Positions 32,714 through 45,154 are shown, counted from the first letter of the stretch. The stretch is 64,000 bases of DNA from Diphasiastrum complanatum (GCA_029204225.1 CM055105.1:12552224-12616223); one strand, 5' to 3'. Notes: generated by a model from the sequence alone, not told the origin. Made by a program: numbers and translations.

Positions 32714-35700
32714 TTCATCATCTACTGAATGGTAGCAAGCGAAGTTCAGGCTTATCCATTTGATATTTTTTGCAATCTTGCAGTCAAATTCAACATGAAG
32801 TTGTCCTGACTGCAGTTCATTCTGAATTCATACTTCCTACTTGACAGATGACACTATGTAGGAAACTTGTTGAGATGTATGCAAAAGACAATGCCAATCA
32901 GGCATTATTTCAGGCCCTAAGATGTCTAGTCATCACTTGTCTCTATAATTAACCAATCTTGGTTCCTCATTTAAGATTTTTCCCTGCTTTACAAATTGGT
33001 GTCCATTAGCTCTAAGAAGCTTTCAAGATAGTTGTTACTGACTTTGGATGCTGATGCATTTTCCTAATCATCTGCTTCTTGAGTCTTCCTTTTTGGGCGT
33101 CTATGAATGTTGATCCAAATTAAAGTTTTCAAACTGACACCTTCTTTGATTCTAATCCTTTTACATCAAAACATTTAATGCTCCGAGGTGTGAAGCTGTG
33201 TAATGGATACACCCATAATCAAAAGATTTATGAAAACTTTTGTATTGAGAACAGTTTCACTTAATGTAGAACACCCCAAAGGGTGAAATGGGTATCAAGC
33301 AACTGGAAGATGCCACATTATGGCATTTGCTACAGAAAAAAGAGCATTATAAGAATTTGAGCAGAGGCGCTACTATTTTTCTATGCTTGAATAGATGATT
33401 AATAACTAGACCATTGGAGCTGAAAACCAATATTTGCTGCTTTGGTGCCAAAAATGCACTTCCTTAGCTGAGGGAAATTGTCCTTATTTTCCTCACAGCG
33501 TAGCTATGGGGCAAAAGGATTACCTGGTGGTTGTATAGTATGATTTCATTTCTCTTATTCAGTCATATTTGAATACATAACTTGCTGCTGACCTTTCAAG
33601 AAGTTGTGATGGCAATTGAATGCTTATGAAGTAGCCTTCCAGTGGAGTCGTCGTGTATTTTAAGTATTCTGTTATTTTGACATGCGAGCAATACTATTTA
33701 TGCACTAATTGCCTAACCTGGGGATGTGAGATTTGGTGAGATGATGGACTGCTTCAGTAATAATCATCTATTGATGTTGAAATATTCAAGTCCATGAATT
33801 TTACAATAAGATGATTTGTGCGAAAGGCTGAGAGTGAGTGTATGTGTCCAACTTCCAACTTTAAAGTTGACAATTTGCTCAAGCTTAAGAGTCTTTGCAT
33901 TCTAATGCCTAAGCTTGAGTGGTTTGATAAATATAAACTAGCTATCACCTAAAGTACGTCACTGTAGCAAGAAATGTTAATTTAGAAATATTTAGACAGA
34001 TTCTTGTCATTTGAAAGGACGGTTGTTATGTAAGAAGATTGCATCAAGTGAATATGTTAGGCCTTGCCTTTCACGCCTTGTTGCCACTTTCAAGCTTTAA
34101 AATTGATATTTCTTTGCAATAGCACAAGTAGTTTGACTTTGAAGAAGTGATTCAAATAGTAGACGTTGCACAAGCAAAGAAATGGTGAGGTTACAATCTT
34201 AATATGAAAATGGCAGATGAGAGACTTTGAGATACCCACATCGAAGTGACGAGGGATAGAAAAAAGAAACAAAAATGTCCTTGAGAAAATGATAATAGAA
34301 TTTGGTATGCCACATCATCATAGCATGTTGAATCAAACATATAAATGTTTGTCACCATTGTTGTTACGAATTTTATACTTTAGTTGATTGCTTACATCAG
34401 AATGGAGAATGCAACCAAACTCAATATATTGTTTCATCCAGTTATTGTCCTTGTTAAGTTCCACGACACCAACTTCAAAAACATGCTGAAGTCAACATTT
34501 TGGGCTCAAAGAATCATGATGTAACAAACCTATGGACCATGGATTGATTCTTGGATCTTTCAGCCGTCATGAGTATATGCCCGTCCTTTGTTGAAGTTGC
34601 CATAGATTATATGATGATCTAACAAGAAAAACTAGACGTGTGAACTAACCTTAGACACATGAGAATGGTGATGATACAAAGCCAAAAAGCAATAGTTCAC
34701 TTACTTGTAATGTCTAGATTTGAAGCTCAATTTCTCTTTCTTTATATGTTGCAAACGGTGTCTAATTTGCCATTTCCTAATGTAATGGTTGTCTCCTAAT
34801 ACTTGTCTCAAAGTTTGACAACACTGTTCGGTGAGTCGATTCAACATTGTCATGGATCGACGATTGGTAGAGAGTCCCTAAAAATAGAAATAAACTTGGG
34901 ATTGGGTACAAGGACAAATTTGCTTCCCTAACATGTTAAGAATGTGTTAGTCCTGTTTTTGATAAGGAATTGATCTTGCCGAAAAGAGTCTGAAGGGCAG
35001 TCGACGTCGTCTTCTATTGAAAATCATGCCATTAAATGTGAAATGATAGTATTTGATATTACAATGGGTGTACCAGTGAAAGTATATATGTAAGTAAAAC
35101 TTTGCACATGTTTGCAATGTTTTTCCCTTCTCTTGTATGTCATTAGTACCAACAATGTGTTGTACAATTCCATTACAATTACCTTTGTGAAATCATCCAA
35201 AAAAATCTAAACACATCATTTCTTCATTGTGGTGTTAACACCATGACAAACTCCCTTGGACGACTAAAATTTGAAGTGTTCACCAACTGATTTGTTAATG
35301 ACGTTCATATGCCCACATGGAAGTATATGACTTCTATAATTTATTGCAAACTCATAAATTTAGCAAGTCAAATCACATGGAAAATCATTATGCAAACAAT
35401 CAAATATAATTTCTCACAAAGTTAGAGACTTGTCAATTTAAACAAGGTACCACCTAGAATTTGAACAAGGAAATAATTGAATGGCAATGCCTCGACTCAA
35501 GATAGCACCTTAGCCTGAAAATTGGCTTATCTTTAAGTAATCTAATCTTAAGCTGAGACCAAGAGGCCCAATGAGAGGATGCCATCTAATTCTCATCCAA
35601 ATAATGCCTTGAAAGACTTCCAACTTGTGCATCCTCAAGCTCGCTCTCCTCCTCCTTGCCTCTTCCTCTCCAATGCAATGATGTTCATGGGTAGAATGGT

Positions 35701-35817
35701 GAAGAAATAATGTGTGCAAATGATACCATATATTTTCGTTATTTGCAAATTGTAGCTCGAGAAGAGAAGCAATAGGGTTTCTGGTTTTGTAAATTTGAGA
35801 TATACATAAGGGGTCAT
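32714..35817. other. 3' flank of TrpRS, no recognisable genes
   Basis: It should begin with the TrpRS 3' untranslated region. I found no AATAAA close to the stop, so the poly(A) site cannot be placed. The remaining roughly 3 kb is AT-rich with only short chance frames. No RNA gene or element is evident. Confidence 0.55.
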
Positions 35818-36655
35818 TGTCGGAAAATCAGAGAAATGGAGATGAGTAGCGAAAGTGGTGAGTTGGTGGTGCGTGCTGTGGATTTGAAGTGCGGCAATTA
35901 CCAGCAAGTAAAGTTCACGTTGGATCGAGATACTACAATAATGTGCAATGGAACAAAATAGTAGTGGACCACAAAAAAGCACTCTGATAATAATAAAAAA
36001 TTGAGTACAATGCTTGAAGCTGGGCGCAAATACCAGGCTTCAGTTGAGTTCGTTGATGGCCAAAAACTTGCATATTCAAAACCTACGGCATTACTATTTG
36101 CAACAAAACGCCAGTAGGATGATAACCTGATCAGAGCGCTGACTCCAGTAGATCTTCCTTGATGATTAGAAGTTAGATGATCAGTACATTGAAAGATGAC
36201 ATTAATCTACTTGATTAACTACATTTTCCTGCAGTAGGTAGCCATTGTTTTGCCAGAGATTTAGGTACAGAAGTAGGCGGACTGTCAACGTCGCGACGTG
36301 GGTCGGATTTTTGAGTTGACAGTACAAAGGGTCGGAATTTTACAAAGGTTCAAAAAATATACATTGGTTCAGAAAATATACAAACATTCGAAAAAATTAG
36401 AACAGATCCAAACAGATCCGAACCGAATAGGTTCAAAGACGCTCGGAAAAACTAGAACGGATCCAAACCAAACAAGTTCGAAGGCACTCGGAAGAATTAG
36501 AATAGATCCAAACCGAACAGATTCAAAGGTGCTTGGAAAAAGTTAGAACCAATCTGAACCAAACAAGTTTGAAAAATCTCTCTTTGACAAGATTAACATA
36601 GGTTCGAAAAAGGCTTGGTTTGGAAAAGTTAAATTCTGAAATTTTCGATCCTTAA
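35818..36655 (-). repeat. Copia 3' LTR (left copy)
   Basis: It begins (on +) TGTCGGAAAATCAGAG and matches 39496 onward over about 840 bp with roughly one difference per ten bases at its start. The right edge is where similarity fades (after GATCCTTAAAGAAAAA) and is approximate. It holds a tandem array at 36370-36570. Confidence 0.75.
36370..36570. repeat. Tandem repeat in copia LTR (left), units about 42-48 bp
   Basis: The unit is roughly aaTTAGAAC.GATCC.AACCGAACAGGTTC.AAGG.GCTCGGAA, repeated about four times with drift. Each unit carries the small inverted pair GAACC/GGTTC. The right LTR has a matching array at 40085-40260. Confidence 0.75.
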
Positions 36656-37171
36656 AGAAAAAATGGTGTCCTCTTTTGCCTTGCACTGGTCAACGTCAAT
36701 AGTTGATTCTAGCTCTGAGATAGTGTTGAGTTCCTGCACAAAGTAGCAAGCCAGATCATCCATGAATAGCGATGGAGGCAGTTTGGGTCGAGTCGATCTT
36801 CTGTGTTGAAATTCGCTCCTATGATGCTGTTCGATCCGTTGAGTTTCTGACTCATTTTTTGAGTCGGTATCAAATTTTGGAATCTCGACCCTTGGGTCGG
36901 ATTTTGTCTATTCGACCATTGGGTCAGATTTTGTAGTAGCTTTCCCCTTGAGATCGAGAAATTGACCTTCCAAGAAAGGGGCATCTCTGCTCGTGAAAGT
37001 CTTCTGAGAGTCCAGATTTAAAAGCTTATATGTCTGGTGGTATGAGGAATAGCCAATAAAGATTGATCTCGTCCCTTGGATCGGATTTTGGATTTTTGGA
37101 CCTCTATTCGGATTTTGATTTTTCGATCCTAGGATCGGATTTTGATTGTTCGATCCTTGGGTCGGATTTTT
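36656..37171 (-). pseudogene. Copia integrase-RT linker; RT and RNase H absent
   Basis: On the minus strand the integrase frame passes a peptide repeat based on KSDPR.E (37165-37080 and 36930-36880), then FTSRDAPFLEGQF (a copia post-integrase signature) near 36990-36950. An acidic stretch follows until the LTR. No RT boxes (DYxETFSP, YVDD) and no RNase H occur before the LTR, so about 2 kb of coding sequence is missing. Confidence 0.7.
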
Positions 37172-37714
37172 CTAGAGTTTTGCAGAGATCTTGCTGAAAG
37201 CAATGCATCCAAACACTCTGATATGGCTGAGTGATGGCTTCGATCTTGTCCACACCTCAAAAGGTGTCTTGCCATTCAGGGCCTCTGAAATGGATCGATT
37301 TTGAAGGTAGGCTGCTATAGCAACAACTTTTGCCCAGAACTTCTTTGGAAGAGATGCATGGGCCAGCATGCTTCTTGCACTTTCAATGAGTGATTGAGTC
37401 TTCCATTTAGCTACACCATTGGACTGAGGTGAGCTTGTTGTAAAATGTTGTTGTATTATAGTTGCCTTGCAGAAGTATCTGAATTTGTTGGAGATAAATA
37501 CTCCCCCTGCATCAGAGCGTAGAGCTTTGATTCTTCTCTGGGTTGATTTTTCTAATGATGCTCTGAACTGCATGAAGACCTTCAGAGTATTGGATTTGTT
37601 CTTCAAGAAATATGCTGCAGTCCTCCGAGAGAAGTCATCAATTATAGTCAGCAAATAGACATCTCCCTTTGTCTGCATAGGACCACAAATTTCCAGGTGT
37701 ACAAGATCTAGCAA
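37172..37714 (-). pseudogene. Copia integrase core
   Basis: Contains LTIIDDFSRRTAAYFLKNKS (first catalytic Asp), IKALRSDAGGVF (second Asp) and SSPQSNGVAKWKTQSLIESA. In the third motif the family has GVAExxN; here the Glu is Lys, so the DDE triad is broken. The end reads NGKTPFEVWTRSKPSLSHIR and VFGCIAF, normal for copia. The frame stays open through the core. Confidence 0.88.
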
Positions 37715-38573
37715 ATTTGTAGAAGTACATTTGGAATCTGAAATGAAGAACTTCTAACATGCTTGCTGGAAATACAACTTTTACATGGAGTATTGGATTT
37801 GCTAGTGGAAGGAATATCTTGCACTAAATTCTAATTTGACATTTGTTGAATACAGTTGGAATTTAAATGGCCTAATCTGTGATGCCACAACATATCATTT
37901 GAATCAGAAGTAGTAGTAAAAGAAGCTTGACTACTTGTAGAATAGGAGTGACTGAGTTTGTACAAATTGCCACACCTTCTACTGAAAACAAAAACTTTCC
38001 TAGATTCGTCAAGAATAGTACAGCCCTGTCTATCAAATTCGATTCTCTGACCTGAATCTGTGATTTTGCTAACTAAGAGCAAATTTTTGGTCAGATTCGG
38101 AATGTGAAGAACATTGGACAAAAACATTACATCACCTTTTTGGAATTTGATCTTGACTGTTTCTTCACCTTCAATGGAATGAGTTGAGTTGTCTCCAAGT
38201 TGCACAACTCTAGAATGGGTGTATGAATTGTAGTCATGGAACCAGGCTCGATGGTGAGTCATGTGCTTTGTTGCACCTGAGTCCAAATACCAGCAATCGA
38301 TACCTTGTCGTTCTTCGACTTTGGTAAAAAATGCAGCTTCATCTTCCTTTTCATGCTAGATCGAGTAACTGGTTGAGGCATCATTTGCTTGTTGTTGGGA
38401 CTACTGCTTCTTTTGGTTGTTGTTTTGCAACTTCCTGCAATCCTTGATGAGATGGCCAGTCCTCTTACAGTATTTGCAGAACAGATTCTGCTTTTGCTAG
38501 AATGATGAAGGGAAATTTGAACTCGAATCTGAGCCAGAATTCGAACCTGAGTTAAAATTTGAACAACAATCAA
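37715..38573 (-). pseudogene. Copia zinc knuckle, protease and GAG-pre-integrase region
   Basis: A knuckle CKYCKRTGHLIKDC is encoded near 38480-38440. The protease begins WMDSGATKHMT-like at 38286 (DSG catalytic motif), followed by the GAG-pre-integrase block with LWHHRLGHLN (near 37860) and CKSC. Frameshifts occur between knuckle and protease and near 37830-37720. Confidence 0.85.
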
Positions 38574-39304
38574 GACTGCAAGTTATTCGAATTTTGATTG
38601 CAAGTTATTCGAACAACAACCAGAATGCAAGTTATTCTTTCTGTCAGAAAAATCTGACTTTGAAAATCTCTTCTGATTTTTCTGATTTTTGCTTGTGTAT
38701 AGAACAGTGGAATCCAATCCTAAGCCTGAGGAGGTTGCATTCCTTCTGATCTCCTCTTTTAACAGCATAGAAATGACTCTTCATAGAGTGAGATGCTACT
38801 AGGTCAAAATAGCCATGACCCATGTTTCATAGGCTTCAGAGAGATTTGATAAAAGAGTCATCACTGCATGTGAATCTTTAATGTTCGATCCAGTAGCAGT
38901 CATTGCTCCATGAGGTTCTTGAATGTGTTGAGATGGCTAAAAATTGTATCTGCATCAGACATTCTGAGTGCGAAGAATTTCTTCCTCAGATGTAGTTTGG
39001 AAGTGATATCTATGATGTTATAGAGAGTTGCTAGGATGTCCCAAGCATCCTTAGCAGTTTGTGCAGATTGGATATGACTGATTTGGGAGTCTCTGATATT
39101 CAGTGTGATTAAGGCAAAAGCCTTGTCATCTCGTTGTTTCCATTTGGTGATGCTAGCTGCATCAGCCTCTGGTTTGATTTCAGTACCATCAACTATGTCC
39201 CACAAATCCTTGGCGAGTAGAACGACCTTCATTTTCAACTTCCAGAGACGGTAGTTCTCCCCATCGAGCTTGTCAATCAGAGAAGAACTAGAAGTAAAAT
39301 CCAT
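38574..39304 (-). pseudogene. Copia gag
   Basis: The start is the ATG at 39304 (MDFTSSSSLIDKLDGENYRL). The UBN2/gag domain is visible: WKLKMKVVLLAKDLWDIVDG, then ALITLNIRDSQI and AKDAWDILATLY. The frame breaks at 38900, and the rest to the knuckle is littered with stops. The leader to the LTR is 39305-39483. Confidence 0.88.
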
Positions 39305-39483
39305 TCTGGTGTAGTATTGATATTGTTGGTAGAAGTAGAAGTAGAATCCATTCTAGTGTAGTATTGATATTGTTGGTAGAAACAACAATTAGTGGATTAT
39401 TGTTGGCTGCGCACTTGTTGAGATGAAGTCTTGGTAGAAACAAGATTGAACTCGCAATGGATATGCAGATTACTGAGCCACCC

Positions 39484-39495
39484 GCTCTGATACCA
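39484..39495 (-). other. Copia primer binding site
   Basis: On the minus strand TGGTATCAGAGCG follows the LTR end (..TGACA) directly. It is complementary to initiator tRNA-Met, and proves that the element's 5' LTR is the right-hand one. Confidence 0.92.
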
Positions 39496-40340
39496 TGTCA
39501 CAAAATTAGAGAAATGGAGATGAGCAACATAAGTGGTGAGCTGGTGGTGCATGCTGTGGATTGGAAGTGCGACAATTACCAGCAAGTAAAGTTCATGCTG
39601 GATTGAGATACTACAATAATGTGCAATGGAACAAGATAGTAGTGGAACACGAAAATGCACTCTGATAAGAATGAGAAATTGAGTACAATACTTGAAGCCG
39701 GGCGCAAATCAGTGGGCGCAAATACCAGACTTCAGCTGCGTTCATTGATGGCCAAAAACTTGCATATTCAAAAACTACAACACTACTATTTACAACCAAA
39801 CATCTGTAGGATGATAACCTGATCAAAGCGTTGACTCCAGTAGATCTTCCTTGATGATTGGAAATCAAATGATCTATACATTGAAAGCTGACATTGATCT
39901 ACCTGATTAACTACATTTGTCCTTTAGTAGGTAGCCGTCGTTTTGCCAAAGATTTATGTACAGAAGTAGGCAGATTGTCAATGTCGTGACGTGGGTTGGA
40001 TTTCTGAGTTGACAGTACAAAGGGTCTGAATTCTACAAAGGTTCAAAAAATATACACTGGTTTGGAAAATATACAAATGTTCAAGAAAATTAGAACCGAT
40101 CCAAACCGAACAGGTTCAAAGATGCTCGAAAAAACTAGAACCGATCCGAACCGCGAACAGGTTCGAAGGTGCTCGGAAGAATTAGAACAGATCCGAATGG
40201 AACAGGTTCGAAGGTGCTTGAAAAAAGTTAGAACCGATATGAACCGAACAGGTTCGGAAAATCTCTCTTTGACAAGATTGACATAGGTTCGAAAAAGACT
40301 TGGTTGGGAAAAAAATGATCCTGATTTTTTTGATCCTTAA
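39496..40340 (-). repeat. Copia 5' LTR (right copy)
   Basis: It starts on + as TGTCACAAAATTAG next to the primer site and matches 35818-36655. It contains the same array of GAACC..GGTTC units (40085-40260). The outer border is uncertain because similarity between the two LTRs fades near GATCCTTAAAGAAAAA. I could not confirm a target duplication of the left flank GTCAT. Confidence 0.72.
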
Positions 40341-41525
40341 AGAAAAACGAGCCTCCTCTATTTTTGTACTTTTTCTCCCCTTTGGAATTGCCTGCATCCC
40401 ATACCACAGGTTCTTCCTCCAAGAAGACCATCCACTTCCAAATCGTCCAAAAATCAATTTTTGGAATTACTCATGTAACCCTTGAGCAAATCGGTACTAG
40501 GCAAAGTTCTCAGGATTTAAGACAAATTCCAACTTCATAGTACAATTTCCATTTCGTTTTTTTCTTCACCCTTTTCTTAATCTTTTCGGTCACTAAAAGG
40601 ATTGTAGGTCTCAACCTAACATTCTGTGAGTAACAGATGTGGAAATGGGAAAGAATGAGTAGGAATTCAATCCAATTAAGAACAAATTTGATTAAGATGT
40701 TTCAATTAGAATTGCTCTGTTGACGGGTTGAATTTTACGTGCAAAAAATTGCATATGGCCCTCATTCAGCCTTAGAGCTTTCTAGTTGAATAAATTTGTG
40801 TCAAATTTCATAGTTCTAAAATCTAAAGGCTTGATTGCTTTAGATATGCCCAAAATCAAAAATTAAATTTCTGAATGAGTGCTGCCCATCGGGCCTTATG
40901 ACCTTTCAGACTTATTTGATTCTTGCTTCTTTTAGCGAGCATCAACCTCCAGAGCATTTAAACTTTTTCCCTAATATTTTGTGGCTTACATATATCGGTT
41001 TCGGGGTCTGTTGGCCATGCATGCCCTTTCGTGAAGCAATGACAGTGCTTCAAAAGGGACCATGGCACCCTGGCCAAATATCGAGAAAAACATTTGGACA
41101 TAGATGTCTAGATTCCGATTGCCCATTCAACAATTAATTGATTGCAATCTTGTTAATTAGATTTTAGATTTGGTTATTTTGGTTTTTTGGCTTACGAAGT
41201 TCCTTACAAGAACTTTTTCAATTAGCCTTCATTCACAAGAAAACAACAACTTTTTGTCATAGCCATTTTTCAAAGCAATTTACCGTTTTTGAGCAATGTT
41301 TCTCAATTTTTTTTTCTAGAATTCCCTTACTTCGATCGTACTAAATCCTTTCCAAAGTTTAGATCAAAGAAAATTTGCTGATTCCTGCCATTTGGACTCT
41401 TATGTCCATGACTAGTACATAGGATACAATATTACTCCTAGTCTTGGATACACGGTACTCTAGTGAAACAAGCGGTTAGTTATGCCACGTCATACTGGAC
41501 GTGACCCGAAAGTAACTAATATCCT
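40341..41525. other. Spacer between copia and gypsy D
   Basis: About 1.2 kb with no recognisable gene, RNA or repeat. Near 40380-40470 one minus-strand frame stays open past the copia LTR, but no family was recognised. Confidence 0.5.
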
Positions 41526-41904
41526 TGTGAGGCCCAGAACTCACTAAATGGAGTTTAGACAATGTATGAGACATTGTATGCATGTGTACAGTTATTAATA
41601 GCAATTCTATGAATAGTTGGTCCATGCATAGGACTCTATTCTAGGTGAATCTATGTATAGGGAACATAGGGCTATGCATGGCTATGTGCCCAAGATGCTT
41701 TTGGCTCTATATAAGAGGTCCAAACTCGCCCTACTCCTCATCATGGTTCTTGATTCATTGCATTCATGCTTCTTGTTCCTTGGCTTGGGGGTGAGGCTTC
41801 TAGAGGTTGATTGGATGCTTCTACTTGGTTGGGTGGTTTCTCCACAGTGTGTTATCCTTTGTGTTTAGGATTTGTAAGCAGGATCTAAGGAGCTTCCCTT
41901 ATAG
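41526..41904 (+). repeat. Gypsy D 5' LTR (about 380 bp)
   Basis: It begins TGTGAGGCCCAGAACTCAC and ends just before the primer site. A small terminal pair GTGAG/CTCAC lies within its first 20 bases. The 3' LTR is not in the window, so the borders rest only on the TG start and the primer site; the end (..cttatag) is not a clean CA. Confidence 0.6.
41707..41716 (+). promoter_or_regulatory. TATA box of gypsy D LTR
   Basis: ctcTATATAAGAG lies about 190 bp before the primer site, where an LTR core promoter is expected. Confidence 0.65.
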
Positions 41905-41917
41905 TGGTATCAGAGCA
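41905..41917 (+). other. Gypsy D primer binding site
   Basis: TGGTATCAGAGCA marks the complement of initiator tRNA-Met. Transcription and gag lie to the right. Confidence 0.88.
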
Positions 41918-43687
41918 AGGCTTACAAGCTTGGAGAGATGGTGCTTTTCATTGGAGCTTGGTGGTATTCAACTAGTATTCTCATCCAAGTAGAGGAGCAA
42001 GGTTGCAAGTTGGTGGATCTTCCCAAATTCAATTTGCATGTTCCATGTCTCTCTCAAATTCATCGTGGTTTATGGTGAATTGTGCTAGGAAATCAATTTT
42101 GGTGTCTTTTTTTGGAGTTTTAGCATGTGTAGCTCAAAACTAGTGAAGGATCTGAAATTTCCAACAAGTTAATTCACTTTGAATTAGTTGAAATTCAGGT
42201 TGCATATTGGATCTTCCCATGTAATTGGATTCTAGGCTCTTTTGTGGCCAAATTTGGCTTGTTTTCCATGATTTTGGCACAAAATGGAGGGTAGAATTCA
42301 AAATCCAGCAAGATCAGATCAATTGATTGGTCGTAAATCTGTATTTTGGATTGCACGTGGATTTGGAAAATGTTCTTGCCATTAATTTCCAATTGGGCAT
42401 GGTGAAAAAAGCTAGTAGGGGCTTAAATTCATGATTTCTGCTTGTTTTTTCATGAAATTGGATGGTAGGAGGTTGTTGAACATCAATTGAAGCTGGGAAA
42501 AGATGAATCATAGTCTTTTGAAACTGTCCTACAAGCTAGACCCAAGAATTCCAGCAATTGGATTGTAGAAAGTCAAAAAAGTATAAAAAACTGACCAATT
42601 TTGGTGAATTTTGGGGGATGGATTTCTCTAATTCCATAAGGAGATCAATCTAAATTTTTTCCAGCATGTTTTGTATTCTTTTCAACTTCGCAGCAAGCTA
42701 TCAGACCTGTAAATTGATGGGTAGAGGCTTATGTTTCAATTCCATCAAGTTTTTAGCAATTTTGACTTCTAGAAACCAAGAATTCATGGTTCTCAGCCCA
42801 TACTGCTTCATAGGATCTGTACGAAGGCTTCATGGAACTCTTAGAGACCATTTAAGACTGTTTGGATTATCACTTTTAGGCTTGGTTGAGTGTTTGCATG
42901 TTTTTGGAGATATTGGTCTTGAAAAAGTGCACCCTCCTACAGCTTAATTGGCTATTTTGAACTCACACGTGTGAATCCTAGGTGGTAGGCTGACATGGCA
43001 ACTGTCTTGTTCACTGGGTCTCCCTCTATACTGAGCTTTACAGCACCCAATTTGGTGTTCTGTAGCCAAAGATATGATCATATGAAGGTTTGCAATTTTG
43101 TGTGCAAAATTGGTAAAATTTCCAATTGTTCTGATTGCATGCATGACAATTTCCTATTTTGAGGTACTGTGCTTGCATGTAATGTCTGCATGTGGTTTCT
43201 CAGAGTGATTCTGACATGCATGAGTAGTTTAGATCTATTTTGAGTGGTCATACGCATGTACTCTGATGGTTAGATACAAAACTGGATTTTATAGCTGACA
43301 ATTTTTGTAGAACTGAATTTTTACGTAAAATTTCGTAAAGTAAAAAATCAGTTTAATGTCGTATGTCTGGCATGCTTGAGGGACATTAATAGAGTAAAAT
43401 TAAAAATCGAATAGTGAATCAAATTTTCAAATTTGATTGCTTAATAACTGATAGTGATTTTTTATAAATTTTGAGAAAACGTAAATTTTTTTTAAAAAAT
43501 TTAAAGTGCGAAAACTCAAAATTTTTAGTTTTTTTTTCCAGTTTATTGTAATATCTATGAAATTAACTTAAAATAGTGATTTGACTATACTGGAGTCAAT
43601 TTCAGTCAGTTTTTGGTCAACAATACTTCACTATGAGTTAATTTGATATTAACTAAATTTAGTAATTTCCAGGATAGATATATCGAG
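41918..43687 (+). other. Gypsy D leader, about 1.8 kb
   Basis: An unusually long AT-rich leader between the primer site and gag. No protein similarity was recognised in either strand. Short open frames look like chance. Confidence 0.6.
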
Positions 43688-45154
43688 ATGGCCGAAGAAA
43701 CTTCAAATCAAGCTGCAAATCCAGGTGCACCATCTTATATGGTGATTTGTCAGCAGTTGAGTACGTCACTCAATGATATGAATAATCGTAATCATATGAG
43801 AGATCAGCAAATGGAGGTTCTTTTGAATCAAGTCAAATTGATGTCTTCACCCAATCTCGATTTTCAACCGGAGGTTTATGCAGGCGAGAAGAAGGAGAAA
43901 AAACTTGAGGTCATAAAGGACTGGCTGGCCAAGTGGAGTAGTTACTTCAATCTGCACGGTGTTCCTGATGAGAAGAAAATTGAAAGTGTCGTGTTGTTCT
44001 TACGCGACAAAGCGTCATCGTGGTGGCGAGATTTACCGGTGAAGCCAACTACTTGGGATGCGTTTGCAAAAGTTTTCAAGAAAGATTTCGTAGTTGTTGA
44101 TGACGTGGACTACTACTTGAAGTTCGTGAACTGCAAGATGGGTACAAAGAGTTTAGACTCTTATATCCAGAAATTCATGGACCTATGGAATAGGGTTCCA
44201 TCATTTGATGCAAAGTTGGCATTATGGCAGTTTGTCCTAGGTTTGCCAGCTGACTATCAGAACGAATGCAGGCGAAATGTGCTTCAAAGCCTCGAGGATG
44301 AGTTTCGGATTGTGACAGCATATGATTCCACAGTGGTGGCATCCAGGAAGCAGTTTGCGCAAATTCCAACCACTTTGAAAACTAAGAAGGTTAAGAAGCG
44401 CGGTCCAGACCAAGCAAAATATTTTGATGAATCAGATCAAGCAGCATCGAAACCCAGGAAGCCGAAGAAAAAGAGATTCAAGAAATCTATGTCCCGAGAA
44501 AAGGCTAAAAGAGAGAACTTATGTTTCGTCTGTAAGAAGCCTAGACATATGATGAAATTTTGTCCAGAAAGAAAGAAAGTGTCTACTCACATGATTGAAA
44601 TCCCAGGAGGCAATGGTAAGACTTTGGGAATTAACCTGACTGATTATGAGTGTGAATGTTCTTTTAGTACTACTTCTTTCTTGCCTAATGAACTTTTCTG
44701 TTTAATTGGCACAGGTAAAGATCAAGAAGTGAGTATTTTATTGGACAATGGTTCAACTCATAATTTTACTAATTCTCGTCTTGTGCAGAAACTCAGCTTG
44801 GAAACTGAAGCCAACAATCATAGATATAAAGTTTATCTAGCTTCAGGAGCACAGTTGGAGACTTGGAACGTAAATGTCCCGAAGCACCCAGTTTTGTTGC
44901 AAGGACACATAGAATTAGTTAATTTTCATATTTTAGACCTAACTTGTACTGATTTAATCTTAGGTTACAAATGGTTATTTAGTAAATCGACTTCTCTGTT
45001 AATTGATTTTGAGAAGCATGTTCTCACTTTCAAGGAGGGTGATAAGGTAGTTACATTATTTGGCAGTAATTTTGTACTTCCGTTGGATCAGATTTCTACA
45101 GTTAATGAAATGGAAACATTGGATTATTTTGAGTATGCATTAGAGGAGTTTTGA
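43688..45154 (+). CDS. Gypsy D gag-protease (intact frame)
   Basis: An uninterrupted frame of about 488 codons from MAEETSNQAANPGAPSYMV. Residues about 75-200 form the gag domain (DWLAKWSSYFNLHGV, ASSWWRDLP, LDSYIQKFMDLWNRV). A lysine-rich stretch (about 240-275) precedes the zinc knuckle CFVCKKPRHMMKFC (about 280-293). The aspartic protease has ILLDNGSTHNFTNSRLV (DNG instead of DSG/DTG) and TDLILGYKWLFSKS. The alternative upstream ATG at 43643 adds 15 residues without family support. This is the best preserved element ORF in the window, although its pol is interrupted by element E. Confidence 0.9.
   Translation: MAEETSNQAANPGAPSYMVICQQLSTSLNDMNNRNHMRDQQMEVLLNQVKLMSSPNLDFQPEVYAGEKKEKKLEVIKDWLAKWSSYFNLHGVPDEKKIESVVLFLRDKASSWWRDLPVKPTTWDAFAKVFKKDFVVVDDVDYYLKFVNCKMGTKSLDSYIQKFMDLWNRVPSFDAKLALWQFVLGLPADYQNECRRNVLQSLEDEFRIVTAYDSTVVASRKQFAQIPTTLKTKKVKKRGPDQAKYFDESDQAASKPRKPKKKRFKKSMSREKAKRENLCFVCKKPRHMMKFCPERKKVSTHMIEIPGGNGKTLGINLTDYECECSFSTTSFLPNELFCLIGTGKDQEVSILLDNGSTHNFTNSRLVQKLSLETEANNHRYKVYLASGAQLETWNVNVPKHPVLLQGHIELVNFHILDLTCTDLILGYKWLFSKSTSLLIDFEKHVLTFKEGDKVVTLFGSNFVLPLDQISTVNEMETLDYFEYALEEF

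Noticed and set aside
35635-35982. Minus-strand frame of 115 codons crossing the copia LTR edge
   Set aside because: It spans a mobile-element border and repeats in part in the other LTR (39397-39660); no protein family fits.
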